From an uncultured Collinsella sp. (GTDB taxonomy: Bacteria > Actinomycetota > Coriobacteriia > Coriobacteriales > Coriobacteriaceae): a stretch of 31,270 nucleotides of DNA. Positions within the stretch are counted from its first letter, which is position 1, and each line of letters begins with the position of its first letter. Both the position numbers and the translations under genes were made by a program. Location: NCBI GenBank assembly GCA_902494625.1, contig CABUUB010000018.1:1-31270 (forward strand), in the 5' to 3' direction. Under the pieces are notes generated by a model. That model was given only the letters and a program-made list of their open reading frames with translations, had not been told where the DNA came from and did no database searches. Positions 1 through 6,435 of this stretch are shown here, piece by piece.

Positions 1-130
1 TCCATGCGCCGGGGTTCTCGTCAATCCAGCGGCGCGCGTCCTCGGCGTCCGCCTCGCCCTTGGCCCCGAGGCCGAATATCTCGAGCTGGCAGCTCTGGGG
101 CTTGGGGTTGTAGCGCTCGTCGTTACGCAT
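1..130 (-). CDS. Hypothetical protein, 5' part only (cut by window edge)
   Basis: An open frame starts with ATG at 130 and runs off the left edge, giving 43 residues beginning MRNDERYNPK. It overlaps the end of the upstream membrane-protein gene by 8 bases, as is usual in this tightly packed operon. The visible part is hydrophilic, with an acidic stretch after residue 25, and has no motif I recognise. Only a weak GAGG-like ribosome-binding site lies upstream, so the start is uncertain. It is the last visible gene of the leftward Cro-like operon. Confidence 0.5.
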   Translation of the reverse strand, partial: MRNDERYNPKPQSCQLEIFGLGAKGEADAEDARRWIDENPGAW

Positions 131-404
131 GGACGCCCACCGCCTCGTATGCGGCCTGGGCGCTGTGCACCGCGCCGTCCATGGTCGGGATAATCCAGAG
201 CCACAGCAGCGCGCACATCGCGAGCGCCGTCACGGCGATGCCGACCAGAAGCCCGGCCCTGAAGGCGTCCTTCTGCCTGTCGGCCTGCTCCTGCGCTGGC
301 AGGCGGTAGCCCTCGCGTGCTACGATGCGGGGAGTCCTGTTGGACGTGCGGGCGCTCTTGGTGTGGTTGCTGGGGGTGCCCGCGTATCTGTTTTGAGGGG
401 TCAT
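123..404 (-). CDS. Small single-pass membrane protein
   Basis: A 93-residue protein starts at ATG 404, overlapping the stop of the upstream zinc-ribbon gene in an ATGA arrangement, with GGAGGA just upstream. The N-terminal half is basic and Thr/Ser-rich. One strong hydrophobic segment spans about residues 50-72 and is followed by a short C-terminal tail. The frame stays open upstream to 638, but that part only shadows the neighbouring gene. The function is not recognised; position in the early regulatory operon suggests a small phage membrane protein. Confidence 0.65.
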   Translation of the reverse strand: MTPQNRYAGTPSNHTKSARTSNRTPRIVAREGYRLPAQEQADRQKDAFRAGLLVGIAVTALAMCALLWLWIIPTMDGAVHSAQAAYEAVGVHA

Positions 405-793
405 TCTTCCTCCGTTTCCTCGTCCTCGACTTTCAAAAGGTTTTCGTTGATTTGCTTTTTTGCGCGATATTTGCGGCTGTAGAGCCGCTGGCGCTCCTTG
501 TTCGCCTTGTCCTCCCTCCTCACCTCCTCCTCCATCGCCCGCACCTGCTCGGCGATCTCGGCGGCGCGCTGCTCCCTTGTGCAGGAGACGCACCAACCCG
601 TCCGGTTCGACAGCGGCTTGAAGGTCTCCCTGCCGCACTTGGGGCAGAGCCAGCGCTTGCGGAGTGAGAGTCCGTAGCGGTGCGCCTGCACTTCAATGGC
701 CGTCACCGATTTGCCGAGGGCCTCGGCTATGGCCACGGCACCGTCCCCGGCGTGCTCCTCGAGGTAGCGGACTTCGCTGCTCGTCCACGTCAT
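401..793 (-). CDS. Helix-turn-helix protein with zinc ribbon
   Basis: A 130-residue protein. Residues 1-45 resemble a Myb/SANT or HTH-like segment of the kind found in phage DNA-binding proteins (MTWTSSEVRYLEEH, then a predicted recognition helix). Two CxxC pairs at about 50-53 and 68-71 form a likely zinc ribbon. The C-terminal third is a highly charged helix, probably a coiled coil. I chose the start at 793 because its ATG overlaps the TAA of the preceding 26-codon ORF (TAATG), indicating translational coupling; an ATG at 814 is also possible. A role in regulation is inferred. Confidence 0.7.
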   Translation of the reverse strand: MTWTSSEVRYLEEHAGDGAVAIAEALGKSVTAIEVQAHRYGLSLRKRWLCPKCGRETFKPLSNRTGWCVSCTREQRAAEIAEQVRAMEEEVRREDKANKERQRLYSRKYRAKKQINENLLKVEDEETEEE

Positions 794-873
794 TACGCCA
801 GGCGTCCCTTCCAAGTCTTGAAGCGGCGCTGCAATTTCCGGCGCATGATGTCGAGCCTTTGGTTGCGGGGCAT
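793..873 (-). CDS. 26-residue basic micro-ORF
   Basis: A tiny ORF begins MPRNQRLDIM and is rich in Arg and Lys. Its ATG overlaps the TAA of the Cro-like gene (TAATG), and its own TAA overlaps the ATG of the zinc-ribbon gene (TAATG). The two exact stop-start overlaps suggest it is translated, at least as a coupling leader. It has no recognisable domain and no strong ribosome-binding site of its own. Confidence 0.45.
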   Translation of the reverse strand: MPRNQRLDIMRRKLQRRFKTWKGRLA

Positions 874-1094
874 TACGCCACCGCCTTCTTGATAAGGCGC
901 TCGTTCGAGCGAGCCATGAGGTAGTCGAGGCTGCAGTCGAAGATGTCGGCCATCGAGATGAGCAACGTGCTCTTGATGGGCGTACGACCGGCCTCCCAGT
1001 CCTTCACCGAGTCGCGGGAAACCTCGAGCTCGTCGGCAAGGTCCTGCTGGGACATGCCCAAGCGGACTCGCTCCGATGCGATGTTGTTCTTCAT
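873..1094 (-). CDS. Cro/CI-family helix-turn-helix regulator
   Basis: A 73-residue protein that is almost entirely an HTH_3 (XRE) domain. RLGMSQQDLADELEVSRD carries helices 2 and 3, followed by VKDWEAGRTPIKSTLL and DIFDCSLDYLM, all typical of the family. The ribosome-binding site AGAAAGGAGA precedes the ATG. It is the first gene after a well-formed leftward promoter and an inverted repeat that may be its operator. By size and position it is Cro-like, the first gene of the leftward early operon. No full-length CI-type repressor is seen opposite it. Confidence 0.88.
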   Translation of the reverse strand: MKNNIASERVRLGMSQQDLADELEVSRDSVKDWEAGRTPIKSTLLISMADIFDCSLDYLMARSNERLIKKAVA

Positions 1095-1115
1095 CCTTGT
1101 CTCCTTTCTGATTAA

Positions 1116-1132
1116 GTACCCGTTTTTGGTAC
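1116..1132. promoter_or_regulatory. Candidate operator inverted repeat
   Basis: GTACC at 1116-1120 and GGTAC at 1128-1132 form a 5-bp inverted repeat with a T-rich 7-base spacer. It lies between the leftward -10 box and the Cro-like start codon, a good place for autoregulation. Binding by the adjacent HTH protein is an inference. Confidence 0.45.
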
Positions 1133-1143
1133 CTCATGAGGGA

Positions 1144-1172
1144 ACTATACCACCATTATGGGGATGTAGCAA
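1144..1172 (-). promoter_or_regulatory. Leftward sigma-70-like promoter for the cro-like operon
   Basis: On the minus strand, TTGCTA (1167-1172) and TATAGT (1144-1149) are separated by exactly 17 bases. The start point would fall near the inverted repeat and about 45 bases upstream of the Cro-like ATG. Confidence 0.7.
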
Positions 1173-1181
1173 GAAGATATA

Positions 1182-1210
1182 TTGATAAAAGTCCCCATTT
1201 TGTGTATCTT
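1182..1210 (+). promoter_or_regulatory. Rightward sigma-70-like promoter, divergent from the cro promoter
   Basis: On the plus strand, TTGATA (1182-1187) and TATCTT (1205-1210) are separated by 17 bases. In a temperate phage this is where the repressor promoter would sit. Here it points at an AAAGGAG ribosome-binding site (about 1224-1230) and then the integrase remnant. Confidence 0.55.
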
Positions 1211-1242
1211 CGTGCTAAGGCAGAAAGGAGCGCGGCCACAAT

Positions 1243-1881
1243 ATGGCCGGGACGTCGGGCCGTGGCAAGAAGAACGTCAAGTACGAGTATTACGGCTGCC
1301 GCTGCGGGGCCAAGCCCGTCCGGCGCGACTGGCTCGAGCACGAGCTGGCCGAGGCCATCAGGGGGATGCTGCGCGACCGCGAGACGGCCCTCCGCATATC
1401 CCACATGCTCTGGGACGAGCCGGAACCGGAGATAGCCGACGCGCGCAGGCGGGCCATGGCCTCGAAGCGCAAGGCCGAGAACGGCCTCCAGAACATCATG
1501 GCCGCTATCGAGCAGGGCATCGTGATGCCCGAGTTCACCGACCGCATAGCCCAGCTTCAGGCCCAGAAGGCCCGCGCCGAGCGCGATCTGGCCTCCTATG
1601 ACGAGGCGCGCATCGACCCCGAGGAGTTCGCGGACTTCCTCCAGTGCGGCGGCGGGATGGACGACGCGGCCGTGCTCGATTCCTTTGTCTATCAGGTGAT
1701 GGTGACGCCGGAGGAGTGCGTGGCCACGCTCTACTGCGACGACGAACGCAACGAACCCGCACGACTTAGCATCGCACGGGTTCGCACATTTTCGGGTTGG
1801 TGCACCGTTTGCGCATCTCCTCGAACCGAGGTGTGCGCAGTCGGCACGATCATCTTCGTTAGGATACCACGAGCGGCCTAG
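1243..1881 (+). pseudogene. C-terminal remnant of a large serine recombinase/integrase
   Basis: This is the only convincing plus-strand gene: 212 residues matching the 3' half of a large serine integrase. It begins inside the recombinase zinc-ribbon domain (MAGTSGRGKK, then YEYYGCRCG), continues with the coiled-coil region (about residues 60-125), and ends with the usual C-terminal segment including an acidic DEARIDPEEF stretch. The resolvase catalytic domain with its serine, the recombinase domain and the first CxxC are absent. The frame extends upstream as GHN before MAG, which fits the native family sequence, then stops at 1216. A promoter and ribosome-binding site lie immediately upstream, so a truncated protein may be made. 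It converges on the lysozyme gene with overlapping stop codons. It cannot be an active integrase. Confidence 0.75.
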
Positions 1882-2906
1882 GAAACAACCAGGCGCATGC
1901 CGGGATAGATCAGATTCGGGTTTGAGATGCCGTTCTTGGCGGCGAGATCCTGATAGGTCGTGCCGTACTTTGAGGCGATTCCAGAAAGGGTGTCGCCGCT
2001 CTGCACCACGTACACCTGCTCGGTCTCGGCCTGGCCGTTGATTACCGCCATAACCTCGTCGTAGCGCGGCCCCAAAACAGCCTTGCGGCGGCTGCCGTTG
2101 CCGTAATCGCCCGCCCATGTCTCCTTTGCCAGATCCTCGGCGGATGCCGTGAGGATGTGATTCACGAGCGACTGCACCTCCTGGTAGCGGTCGCCCAGCG
2201 TGTGCTTGCGGTCGTCGCCGTCTCCGAGCTCGCCAGCGAGCACCTTCGCCGCGAGGTCTGCCGCAGGCGTCTCGTCGATGCCGTGGATAAGCGAGTCGGG
2301 ATCGCCGTTGGAGCCGCCCGCCATGGCCTCCCACTCCGCGCGGGAGATATAGCACTTGTTGATGTCGAGGTTGCCCGCCCAGCCGTCCAAGCGCCCGCAC
2401 GAGGAGTACTGGCGGATGGCGCAATCGTAAGCGCCCTCATGCCACGGCGCGTCCTGGTAGCCAGTGGGATTCATGTCGGCGTACTGCGCCACCCACGTCT
2501 TAGCATCGGTGAGGCCCCACGGGAACACGCTCTTGCTGGCGTAGATGCCGATGCGATCCACACTCACGCCAAGAAGCTCGGCCAAACGCTCTGCCATGGC
2601 CTTGAGGTAGGACGTGTCGCCCCATGCCTTGTTGCCCTGCTCCTCCCAGTCGATGAAGAACGCGGCCTTGCCGACGTAGCCCTTGCAGTGCTCGTAGAAG
2701 TACTCGGCCTCCGCCTCGGCATCACCTCCGTTGACGTAGTGGTACACGCCCACGAGCTTGCCAAGGCCGACCGCTTGCTGGATCTGGCGGTCGCAGTCGG
2801 GCGACACGTAGCGCGTGCCCTCGGTAGCCTTGCAGATAACGAAGTCGAACGGGACAGCCGCGAGGTTGATGCCGTTCTGCCAATTGCTGATGTCGATTCC
2901 GTTCAT
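1878..2906 (-). CDS. Endolysin: GH25 lysozyme with two CW_7 repeats and LysM
   Basis: A 342-residue modular peptidoglycan hydrolase. Residues 1-190 form a GH25 (Chalaropsis-type) muramidase: GIDISNWQ with Asp5 and FFIDWEEQ with Asp86 and Glu88, the expected acidic residues. Two Cpl-7-type CW_7 wall-binding repeats follow at about 217-250 (DLAAKVLAGELGDG) and 258-290 (WAGDYGNG). A LysM domain occupies about 298-342 (YVVQSGDTLSGIASKYG). There is no signal peptide, so export through the holin is expected. It is the last gene of the lysis cassette, two bases after the C39-like gene. Confidence 0.95.
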   Translation of the reverse strand: MNGIDISNWQNGINLAAVPFDFVICKATEGTRYVSPDCDRQIQQAVGLGKLVGVYHYVNGGDAEAEAEYFYEHCKGYVGKAAFFIDWEEQGNKAWGDTSYLKAMAERLAELLGVSVDRIGIYASKSVFPWGLTDAKTWVAQYADMNPTGYQDAPWHEGAYDCAIRQYSSCGRLDGWAGNLDINKCYISRAEWEAMAGGSNGDPDSLIHGIDETPAADLAAKVLAGELGDGDDRKHTLGDRYQEVQSLVNHILTASAEDLAKETWAGDYGNGSRRKAVLGPRYDEVMAVINGQAETEQVYVVQSGDTLSGIASKYGTTYQDLAAKNGISNPNLIYPGMRLVVS

Positions 2907-2907
2907 T

Positions 2908-3558
2908 CTATTCAGCGCTCCCTATCGCTATGAAATAAGCCCAGTCAACTTGTTCGTACTGTTTGCGGCTCAGCCGCACCACGCCCTCGTATGGGTCGTG
3001 GAATGTCGCCGTCTCGCCGTCCCATCCGCAGAGCAGGACGATGTGCCCGCCGTAGCTCTTGCCGCCGTCGCGTAGCTGGCCAGTTAGGCTGCAAAACACC
3101 ATCCATCCGCCAGCCGCCTCGTCCAAGGCGTCGTCGGCGTTGTCGTGGATAGGCGTGTAGCCCAAAGCCTGGTCGTTCGCGTTCATCCAACGGCAGAACT
3201 TTTCCATGTCGTTCACGCCGTCCGTGAGGCACGATTCGCCAACGAATCCCAGCATCTGCGCCGGCGTGCACGTCTGGCCGTAGAGCCATTCCCACGCCAT
3301 GGCCGCGCACGTGAGGCCGCAGCCGGCAGCAGCCAGGTCTTCGCCTGCATACGAAAGCCCGCCCCAGCGCTCGTCTGCTTGGAGGTAGACGGGCACCTCG
3401 GCGGGCTTGTCGAGCGGCTTGTCGTAGATGGTGGGCAAAGGCTCCTCATTCGGCACCTTCGGCACGTTAGAGGCTATAAGCGCCACGTCGGCGAAGGCGG
3501 CGAGCAGGGCCAGCAGCGAGATGGTGGCGGCGATGCGCACGAGGCGCTTGCCGCCCAT
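2908..3558 (-). CDS. Membrane-anchored C39-like cysteine peptidase (lysis-associated)
   Basis: A 216-residue protein. A basic N-terminus and hydrophobic segment (about residues 8-29) form a signal peptide or anchor. The remainder looks like a Peptidase_C39_2 domain: Cys80 in AAAGCGLTCAAMAWEWL, His172 in GGHIVLLCGWD and Asp188 in FHDPYEG would be the catalytic triad. I chose ATG 3558 because it lies two bases after the holin stop with a nearby AGGA; the longer frame upstream shadows the holin. It probably cuts peptide bonds in the wall, complementing the muramidase next door; the substrate is inferred. Confidence 0.8.
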   Translation of the reverse strand: MGGKRLVRIAATISLLALLAAFADVALIASNVPKVPNEEPLPTIYDKPLDKPAEVPVYLQADERWGGLSYAGEDLAAAGCGLTCAAMAWEWLYGQTCTPAQMLGFVGESCLTDGVNDMEKFCRWMNANDQALGYTPIHDNADDALDEAAGGWMVFCSLTGQLRDGGKSYGGHIVLLCGWDGETATFHDPYEGVVRLSRKQYEQVDWAYFIAIGSAE

Positions 3559-3560
3559 TC

Positions 3561-3869
3561 CTAGTTGTCCTTCTTCGGAGTGCCCATGGCGAGCAGCGCG
3601 TCGAGCCACTTGTCTGTCACGCCGACCGCCTTGAAGGCCGCATATGCCACCTGCACGCCGCCGACGCAGGCGAAGATCGCGGTGACCCACGCGCCGGGGT
3701 CGGTCGGGATTCCGTTGGCCATTGCGGTGAGGGCGCCGAAGAGCGCCGAAGCGGCGATGGCGAGCCAACGCGCGGCGTTGCCGCCCATTGCCTCGGACTT
3801 GATCGCCTGGATGATGAACGGAAGGATTACGGAAGAAATAACGGCGAGAGCCGCCTGAATCGTGGTCAT
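3561..3869 (-). CDS. Holin with about three transmembrane segments
   Basis: A 102-residue hydrophobic protein with segments at about 5-22, 33-54 and 59-80, a charged C-terminal tail (KKDN) and an amphipathic start. The size, topology and place directly before two wall hydrolases mark it as the holin that releases the endolysin. GGAGCAG lies upstream of the ATG. Confidence 0.8.
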   Translation of the reverse strand: MTTIQAALAVISSVILPFIIQAIKSEAMGGNAARWLAIAASALFGALTAMANGIPTDPGAWVTAIFACVGGVQVAYAAFKAVGVTDKWLDALLAMGTPKKDN

Positions 3870-3880
3870 GGTCTGCTCCT

Positions 3881-4222
3881 TTAGTCGATTACGGGCATCT
3901 TCATGGCGTCTTCGTAGAGACGCGTTCCGGTGCCGTTGCCGCCCAGCCCGTGGTAGGCGGCGTAGACGTTTTCGAGGTGTTTGCGGTCTGCAACCGTCAA
4001 GCCGCCTTGACGGACTGCCTGCTCATGGATGTTCTTCAGCTCGCGCCAAAGCAGCGCACGAACCCCCATCCTCAAGGCCTCGTCCGTCGCCTTTTCCGCC
4101 TCGGTGCGCTCGACAGCCTTGCGTCCTTGCGATTTGAGTGCCGCCACCAAGGCGGATACCACGGAGCCGACGAGGCCAGACACGATGGCGGTGACCGCCA
4201 CGGTGTACACGAGGTCGTTCAC
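3881..4222 (-). CDS. Phage membrane protein, holin-associated
   Basis: A 113-residue protein starting at GTG 4222, one base after the XkdX stop. One N-terminal transmembrane segment (about residues 5-27) precedes a soluble helical domain with RALLWRELKNIHEQA and the C-terminal signature YHGLGGNGTGTRLYEDAMK, seen in small membrane proteins of many Gram-positive phage lysis cassettes, often annotated as holin. The frame upstream of the GTG shadows XkdX. It may be an accessory holin or antiholin; which is not decidable from sequence. Confidence 0.75.
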   Translation of the reverse strand: MNDLVYTVAVTAIVSGLVGSVVSALVAALKSQGRKAVERTEAEKATDEALRMGVRALLWRELKNIHEQAVRQGGLTVADRKHLENVYAAYHGLGGNGTGTRLYEDAMKMPVID

Positions 4223-4223
4223 G

Positions 4224-4391
4224 CTAAGCCACCGCGTACTCTTCGCCGGTGATTTCCTTGTACTCGTCGGCGGTGATCCATTTGCACTCGACAGCCTTGT
4301 AGACGCGCGCCTTGCTCCAAAGGTCTTTGTCGTAGTACTTCTTGACCTTCGCGAAGTGCTTGGAATGCTCAACGGTTTTCTTCGTAGCCAT
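4224..4391 (-). CDS. xkdX: XkdX-family small phage protein
   Basis: A 55-residue protein, MATKKTVEHS to EEYAVA. The core VKKYYDKDLWSKARVYKAVE followed by WITADEYKEITGEEY is a clear match to the XkdX family, found between tail-fibre genes and holins in PBSX and many Gram-positive phages. The function is unknown. Its ATG overlaps the TAA of the upstream gene (TAATG), so the start is well supported. Confidence 0.9.
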   Translation of the reverse strand: MATKKTVEHSKHFAKVKKYYDKDLWSKARVYKAVECKWITADEYKEITGEEYAVA

Positions 4392-4717
4392 TACTGGTCA
4401 CCTCCCACGGTCATGAGCAGGTAGTCGATGTTCGCCGTGTTGGTCTCGGTCTGCGTCGGCTGGGACGCCTGCTCGCGCATCTGTTCGAGCAGCGCCGGGA
4501 GGTCGGGCGCCTCGCCGTTGGCGTAGGCGGCGAGCGCGGAGGTGTAGGCGAGCTTTCGCGCCTTCCGCTCCACGTACTCGTCATCGTCGATAACGCCCGC
4601 GTCGTGCGCCGCGTCGGGGTCGCCGATCTGCGACAGCAGGTCGCGCAGGGCGTTGACCTCGGCCAGGGTGCCGTCTCGAAGCTCGTCGGGGCGCGGCATG
4701 TCTTCCTCAGCGTCCAT
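4391..4717 (-). CDS. Hypothetical phage protein, first gene of the lysis unit
   Basis: A 108-residue acidic, mostly helical protein (MDAEEDMPRP to LLMTVGGDQ) with no membrane segment. The ribosome-binding site AAGGAAGGAG precedes the ATG. It is the first gene after a terminator and a conserved ATCTCACG element, and its stop overlaps the xkdX start. Genes in this position, just before xkdX, often encode small tail-associated proteins, but I do not recognise a family. Confidence 0.75.
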   Translation of the reverse strand: MDAEEDMPRPDELRDGTLAEVNALRDLLSQIGDPDAAHDAGVIDDDEYVERKARKLAYTSALAAYANGEAPDLPALLEQMREQASQPTQTETNTANIDYLLMTVGGDQ

Positions 4718-4750
4718 GCGGACTCCTTCCTTATCGGGGAATGTGCCGCC

Positions 4751-4771
4751 ATCGTATTAGCGCCGTGAGAT
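4751..4771 (-). promoter_or_regulatory. Conserved ATCTCACG...TACGAT element (candidate late promoter) before the lysis unit
   Basis: On the minus strand, ATCTCACG (4764-4771), a 7-base spacer and TACGAT (4751-4756). The same arrangement recurs at 23890-23910, and a partial copy at 19201-19221. There is no -35 box at the normal distance, which would fit a promoter needing a phage activator. It lies between a terminator and the operon start. Confidence 0.55.
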
Positions 4772-4795
4772 TGCCTGGCCGTTTGGGCGGGCGCG

Positions 4796-4825
4796 AAGAA
4801 AGAAGGCGCGCCGCAGCACGCCTTC
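4796..4825 (-). terminator. Rho-independent terminator after the DGR reverse transcriptase
   Basis: On the minus strand, a 7-bp stem (4819-4825 with 4802-4808), a 10-base loop and a TTTCTT tract. It ends the DGR transcript and insulates the lysis unit. Confidence 0.7.
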
Positions 4826-4887
4826 GCTGTCTTGGTTATTTCGTTTTCGACCCGTCTAGGCCGCCGTTTTGAGTTGCCGCCCTTCCG

Positions 4888-6066
4888 CTATGGCGAGGGC
4901 GTTCCGCCCGAATCGTCTCTCGGGCTTGATTGCATTGAGCAACCCCCCCCCGCGAGATTTTCGAACAGGCTGCGGTACAGCGCGTCCATGGCCAGCACGC
5001 TGCGGTGCGCGTCCAAGTGAGCCATGCCGCCGCGCCAGCTCTGGTAGCTCTGCTGCACCTGCTCGGGCGTCATGACCCCCTCGGCCACCATGCGGGCCAT
5101 CTTCTTCAGCTTGCGTCGCTCGCGCGTGATGGAGTCGCGGCACGGCTTCATGACGATGCGGCCCGTTTCGGTGTAGAAGATGCGCTTCTTCAGCCACGTG
5201 AAGCCGCGCGTCAGCTTCACCACGCGGGTCTTGCGCGGGTTCAGCGCGATGCCGAGCTTCGCGCACTCGTGCTCTATCAGCAGAAGGCACACTTGCAGGT
5301 ACTCCTTGGACTCGTGGATCAGGTAGAAGTCATCCATGTAGCGCCCGTAGGCCTCGGGGCGCAGCATCTCGGCCACGTAGTGGTCGATGCGGTTGGGGTG
5401 CGCCACCGCGCATATCTGGTTTGGCTCGCTGCCCAGGCCCAGGCCGACCTCGCCCTGCGCGTCTATCAGGCGGTGCTCAAGGGCGACCACGCGCGGGTCG
5501 AGCAGCGCGTCGGCCACCTGCCGCTTGACCGGCTCATGGGCAATGCGCGCGAAGTAGTCGGAGAAGTCGCCCAGCAGTATGTAGCCCTCGCGCCCATGCC
5601 GCCGCCAGTGGTCGGCCAGGTGGCGCTTGAGCAGCTTAAGGGCGTAGTCGGTGCCGCGCCCCTTGATGTTGGCGGAGTTCGCGGATACGAGCGTGGGGAC
5701 TATCGCGGGCACGAGGGCGTTCTGGGACAGCGACTTCTGCACCACGCGCTCGGGGAAGTGCACTGCACTGATGTGGCGCAGCTTGCCGCGCTCCCACAGG
5801 TCGAAGCGGATGAAACCCCGGCATATGTCGCGGCCCTCCAAAAGGTCTTGGCGCGATTTCACGGCGTTTCGCAGGTAGTCCTTCATGTACCGCTGCGTCG
5901 AGGCCTTCCACATGACGCCACGCGCGGCCTGCTTGGAAGCCTTGCACAGGCTGTTGAGGTCGGCCACCGTCTCAAGGGTGCACGCCTTGACGCGCTCGGC
6001 CTTTGCCTTGGCCCGCTTCTCCTCGCGGCGCTTGCGGCGTGCGGTCCTTCTTTGCTCCGAGTTCAT
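4888..6066 (-). CDS. DGR reverse transcriptase (C-terminus shifted out of frame)
   Basis: A reverse transcriptase of the group II intron/DGR lineage. Residue numbers are from ATG 6066; GTG 6075 is an alternative start. The basic N-terminus (1-30) is followed by RT fingers with IRFDLWERGKLRHI, palm motif A LLGDFSDYF with Asp167 and Asp170, the motif 4 region GLGLGSEPNQ (208-217), which replaces the retroviral-type QG and marks DGR enzymes, and the catalytic YMDD (243-246). A basic thumb (LKKRI...RRKLKKMARM) follows. The enzyme should copy TR RNA into adenine-mutagenised cDNA. As read, the end after LAGGG is CSMQSSPRDD and a stop at 4888. Shifting frame at the G9 tract gives a more natural helical, basic tail (LLNAIKPERRFGRNALAIAE...) ending at 4856. 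Order target-Avd-TR-RT is canonical. Confidence 0.93.
   Translation of the reverse strand: MNSEQRRTARRKRREEKRAKAKAERVKACTLETVADLNSLCKASKQAARGVMWKASTQRYMKDYLRNAVKSRQDLLEGRDICRGFIRFDLWERGKLRHISAVHFPERVVQKSLSQNALVPAIVPTLVSANSANIKGRGTDYALKLLKRHLADHWRRHGREGYILLGDFSDYFARIAHEPVKRQVADALLDPRVVALEHRLIDAQGEVGLGLGSEPNQICAVAHPNRIDHYVAEMLRPEAYGRYMDDFYLIHESKEYLQVCLLLIEHECAKLGIALNPRKTRVVKLTRGFTWLKKRIFYTETGRIVMKPCRDSITRERRKLKKMARMVAEGVMTPEQVQQSYQSWRGGMAHLDAHRSVLAMDALYRSLFENLAGGGCSMQSSPRDDSGGTPSP
4943..4951. repeat. Nine-base C/G homopolymer in the reverse transcriptase gene
   Basis: Nine C on the plus strand (nine G in the coding strand) at the end of the RT frame. With nine, the protein ends at 4888. With ten, or with a -1 ribosomal slip, it ends at 4856 with a different 29-residue tail. 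Confidence 0.95.
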
Positions 6067-6283
6067 AGAGAGCACCCCGCACGGCTTGCAATGTGGCTCT
6101 GACAGCCGCTTGAGGTATGGCCATGAAACGCGGCGAAGCCACGGAGCGCCGCGCCATGCAAGCAGCGTCCGGCCACCCTCGCGGGGTGCGTATTTACGGG
6201 CGCATGCCCGATGGTCGCGCCTTCCTTCCTCTTCGCGCTCTGCTTTCGGCCCTGGGGCCTACTCGGTCTGGCAGTAAGGGAAT
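6067..6283 (-). other. Spacer between template repeat and reverse transcriptase (putative Sp RNA)
   Basis: These 217 bases hold no credible gene. In characterised DGRs the RNA between TR and RT primes and templates cDNA synthesis and is structured. Here GGGC ATGC GCCC (about 6201-6212) and other GC-rich self-complementary stretches are present. The role is inferred from position only. Confidence 0.45.
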
Positions 6284-6407
6284 CCGGGGCGGGGGCGAAC
6301 CCAGGTGTTCGTCGCCGAATTGTAGTTGGCATTGCCGTTGTTGTTGACGTAGCACACGTTGGACGAGGAGCCACCCATGACGGAACGCAACCACCAATTG
6401 TACCGAT
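6284..6407 (-). repeat. DGR template repeat (TR)
   Basis: 124 bases aligning without gaps to the variable repeat at 7023-7146 (offset 739). Of 25 coding-strand adenines, 11 differ in the VR; of the other 99 positions only 8 differ. Read in the VR frame it encodes WWLRS followed by a run of AAC/AAT Asn codons (VNNNGNANYN), the classic template design in which AAC codons can mutate to 15 amino acids. The 24 bases at the RT-proximal end (6284-6307) are identical and GC-rich, as expected for the IMH-like end. The TR is non-coding and lies between avd and the RT gene. Confidence 0.95.
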
Positions 6408-6429
6408 AAACAAGGCGCGACCGCCGTCC

Positions 6430-6435
6430 ATTATA
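6430..6435 (-). promoter_or_regulatory. Possible -10 box for TR RNA transcription
   Basis: A perfect TATAAT on the minus strand overlaps the avd stop codon, 23 bases upstream of the TR. No good -35 box is present (the best is a weak GAGCTA-like match), so this is tentative. Confidence 0.35.

Noticed and set aside
405..638. Upstream extension of the membrane protein to 638
   Set aside because: The extension is Arg/Gly-rich and overlaps the zinc-ribbon gene; the ATG at 404 has a good ribosome-binding site and an ATGA overlap.
1156..2424. 422-residue minus-strand open frame
   Set aside because: It overlaps the lysozyme in another frame and the integrase remnant in antisense; Arg/His/Gly-rich with no family features.
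5005..6102. 365-residue open frame on the plus strand
   Set aside because: It lies exactly opposite the RT gene, is Val/His/Leu-rich as expected from antisense GC-rich coding DNA, and has no domain or ribosome-binding site.
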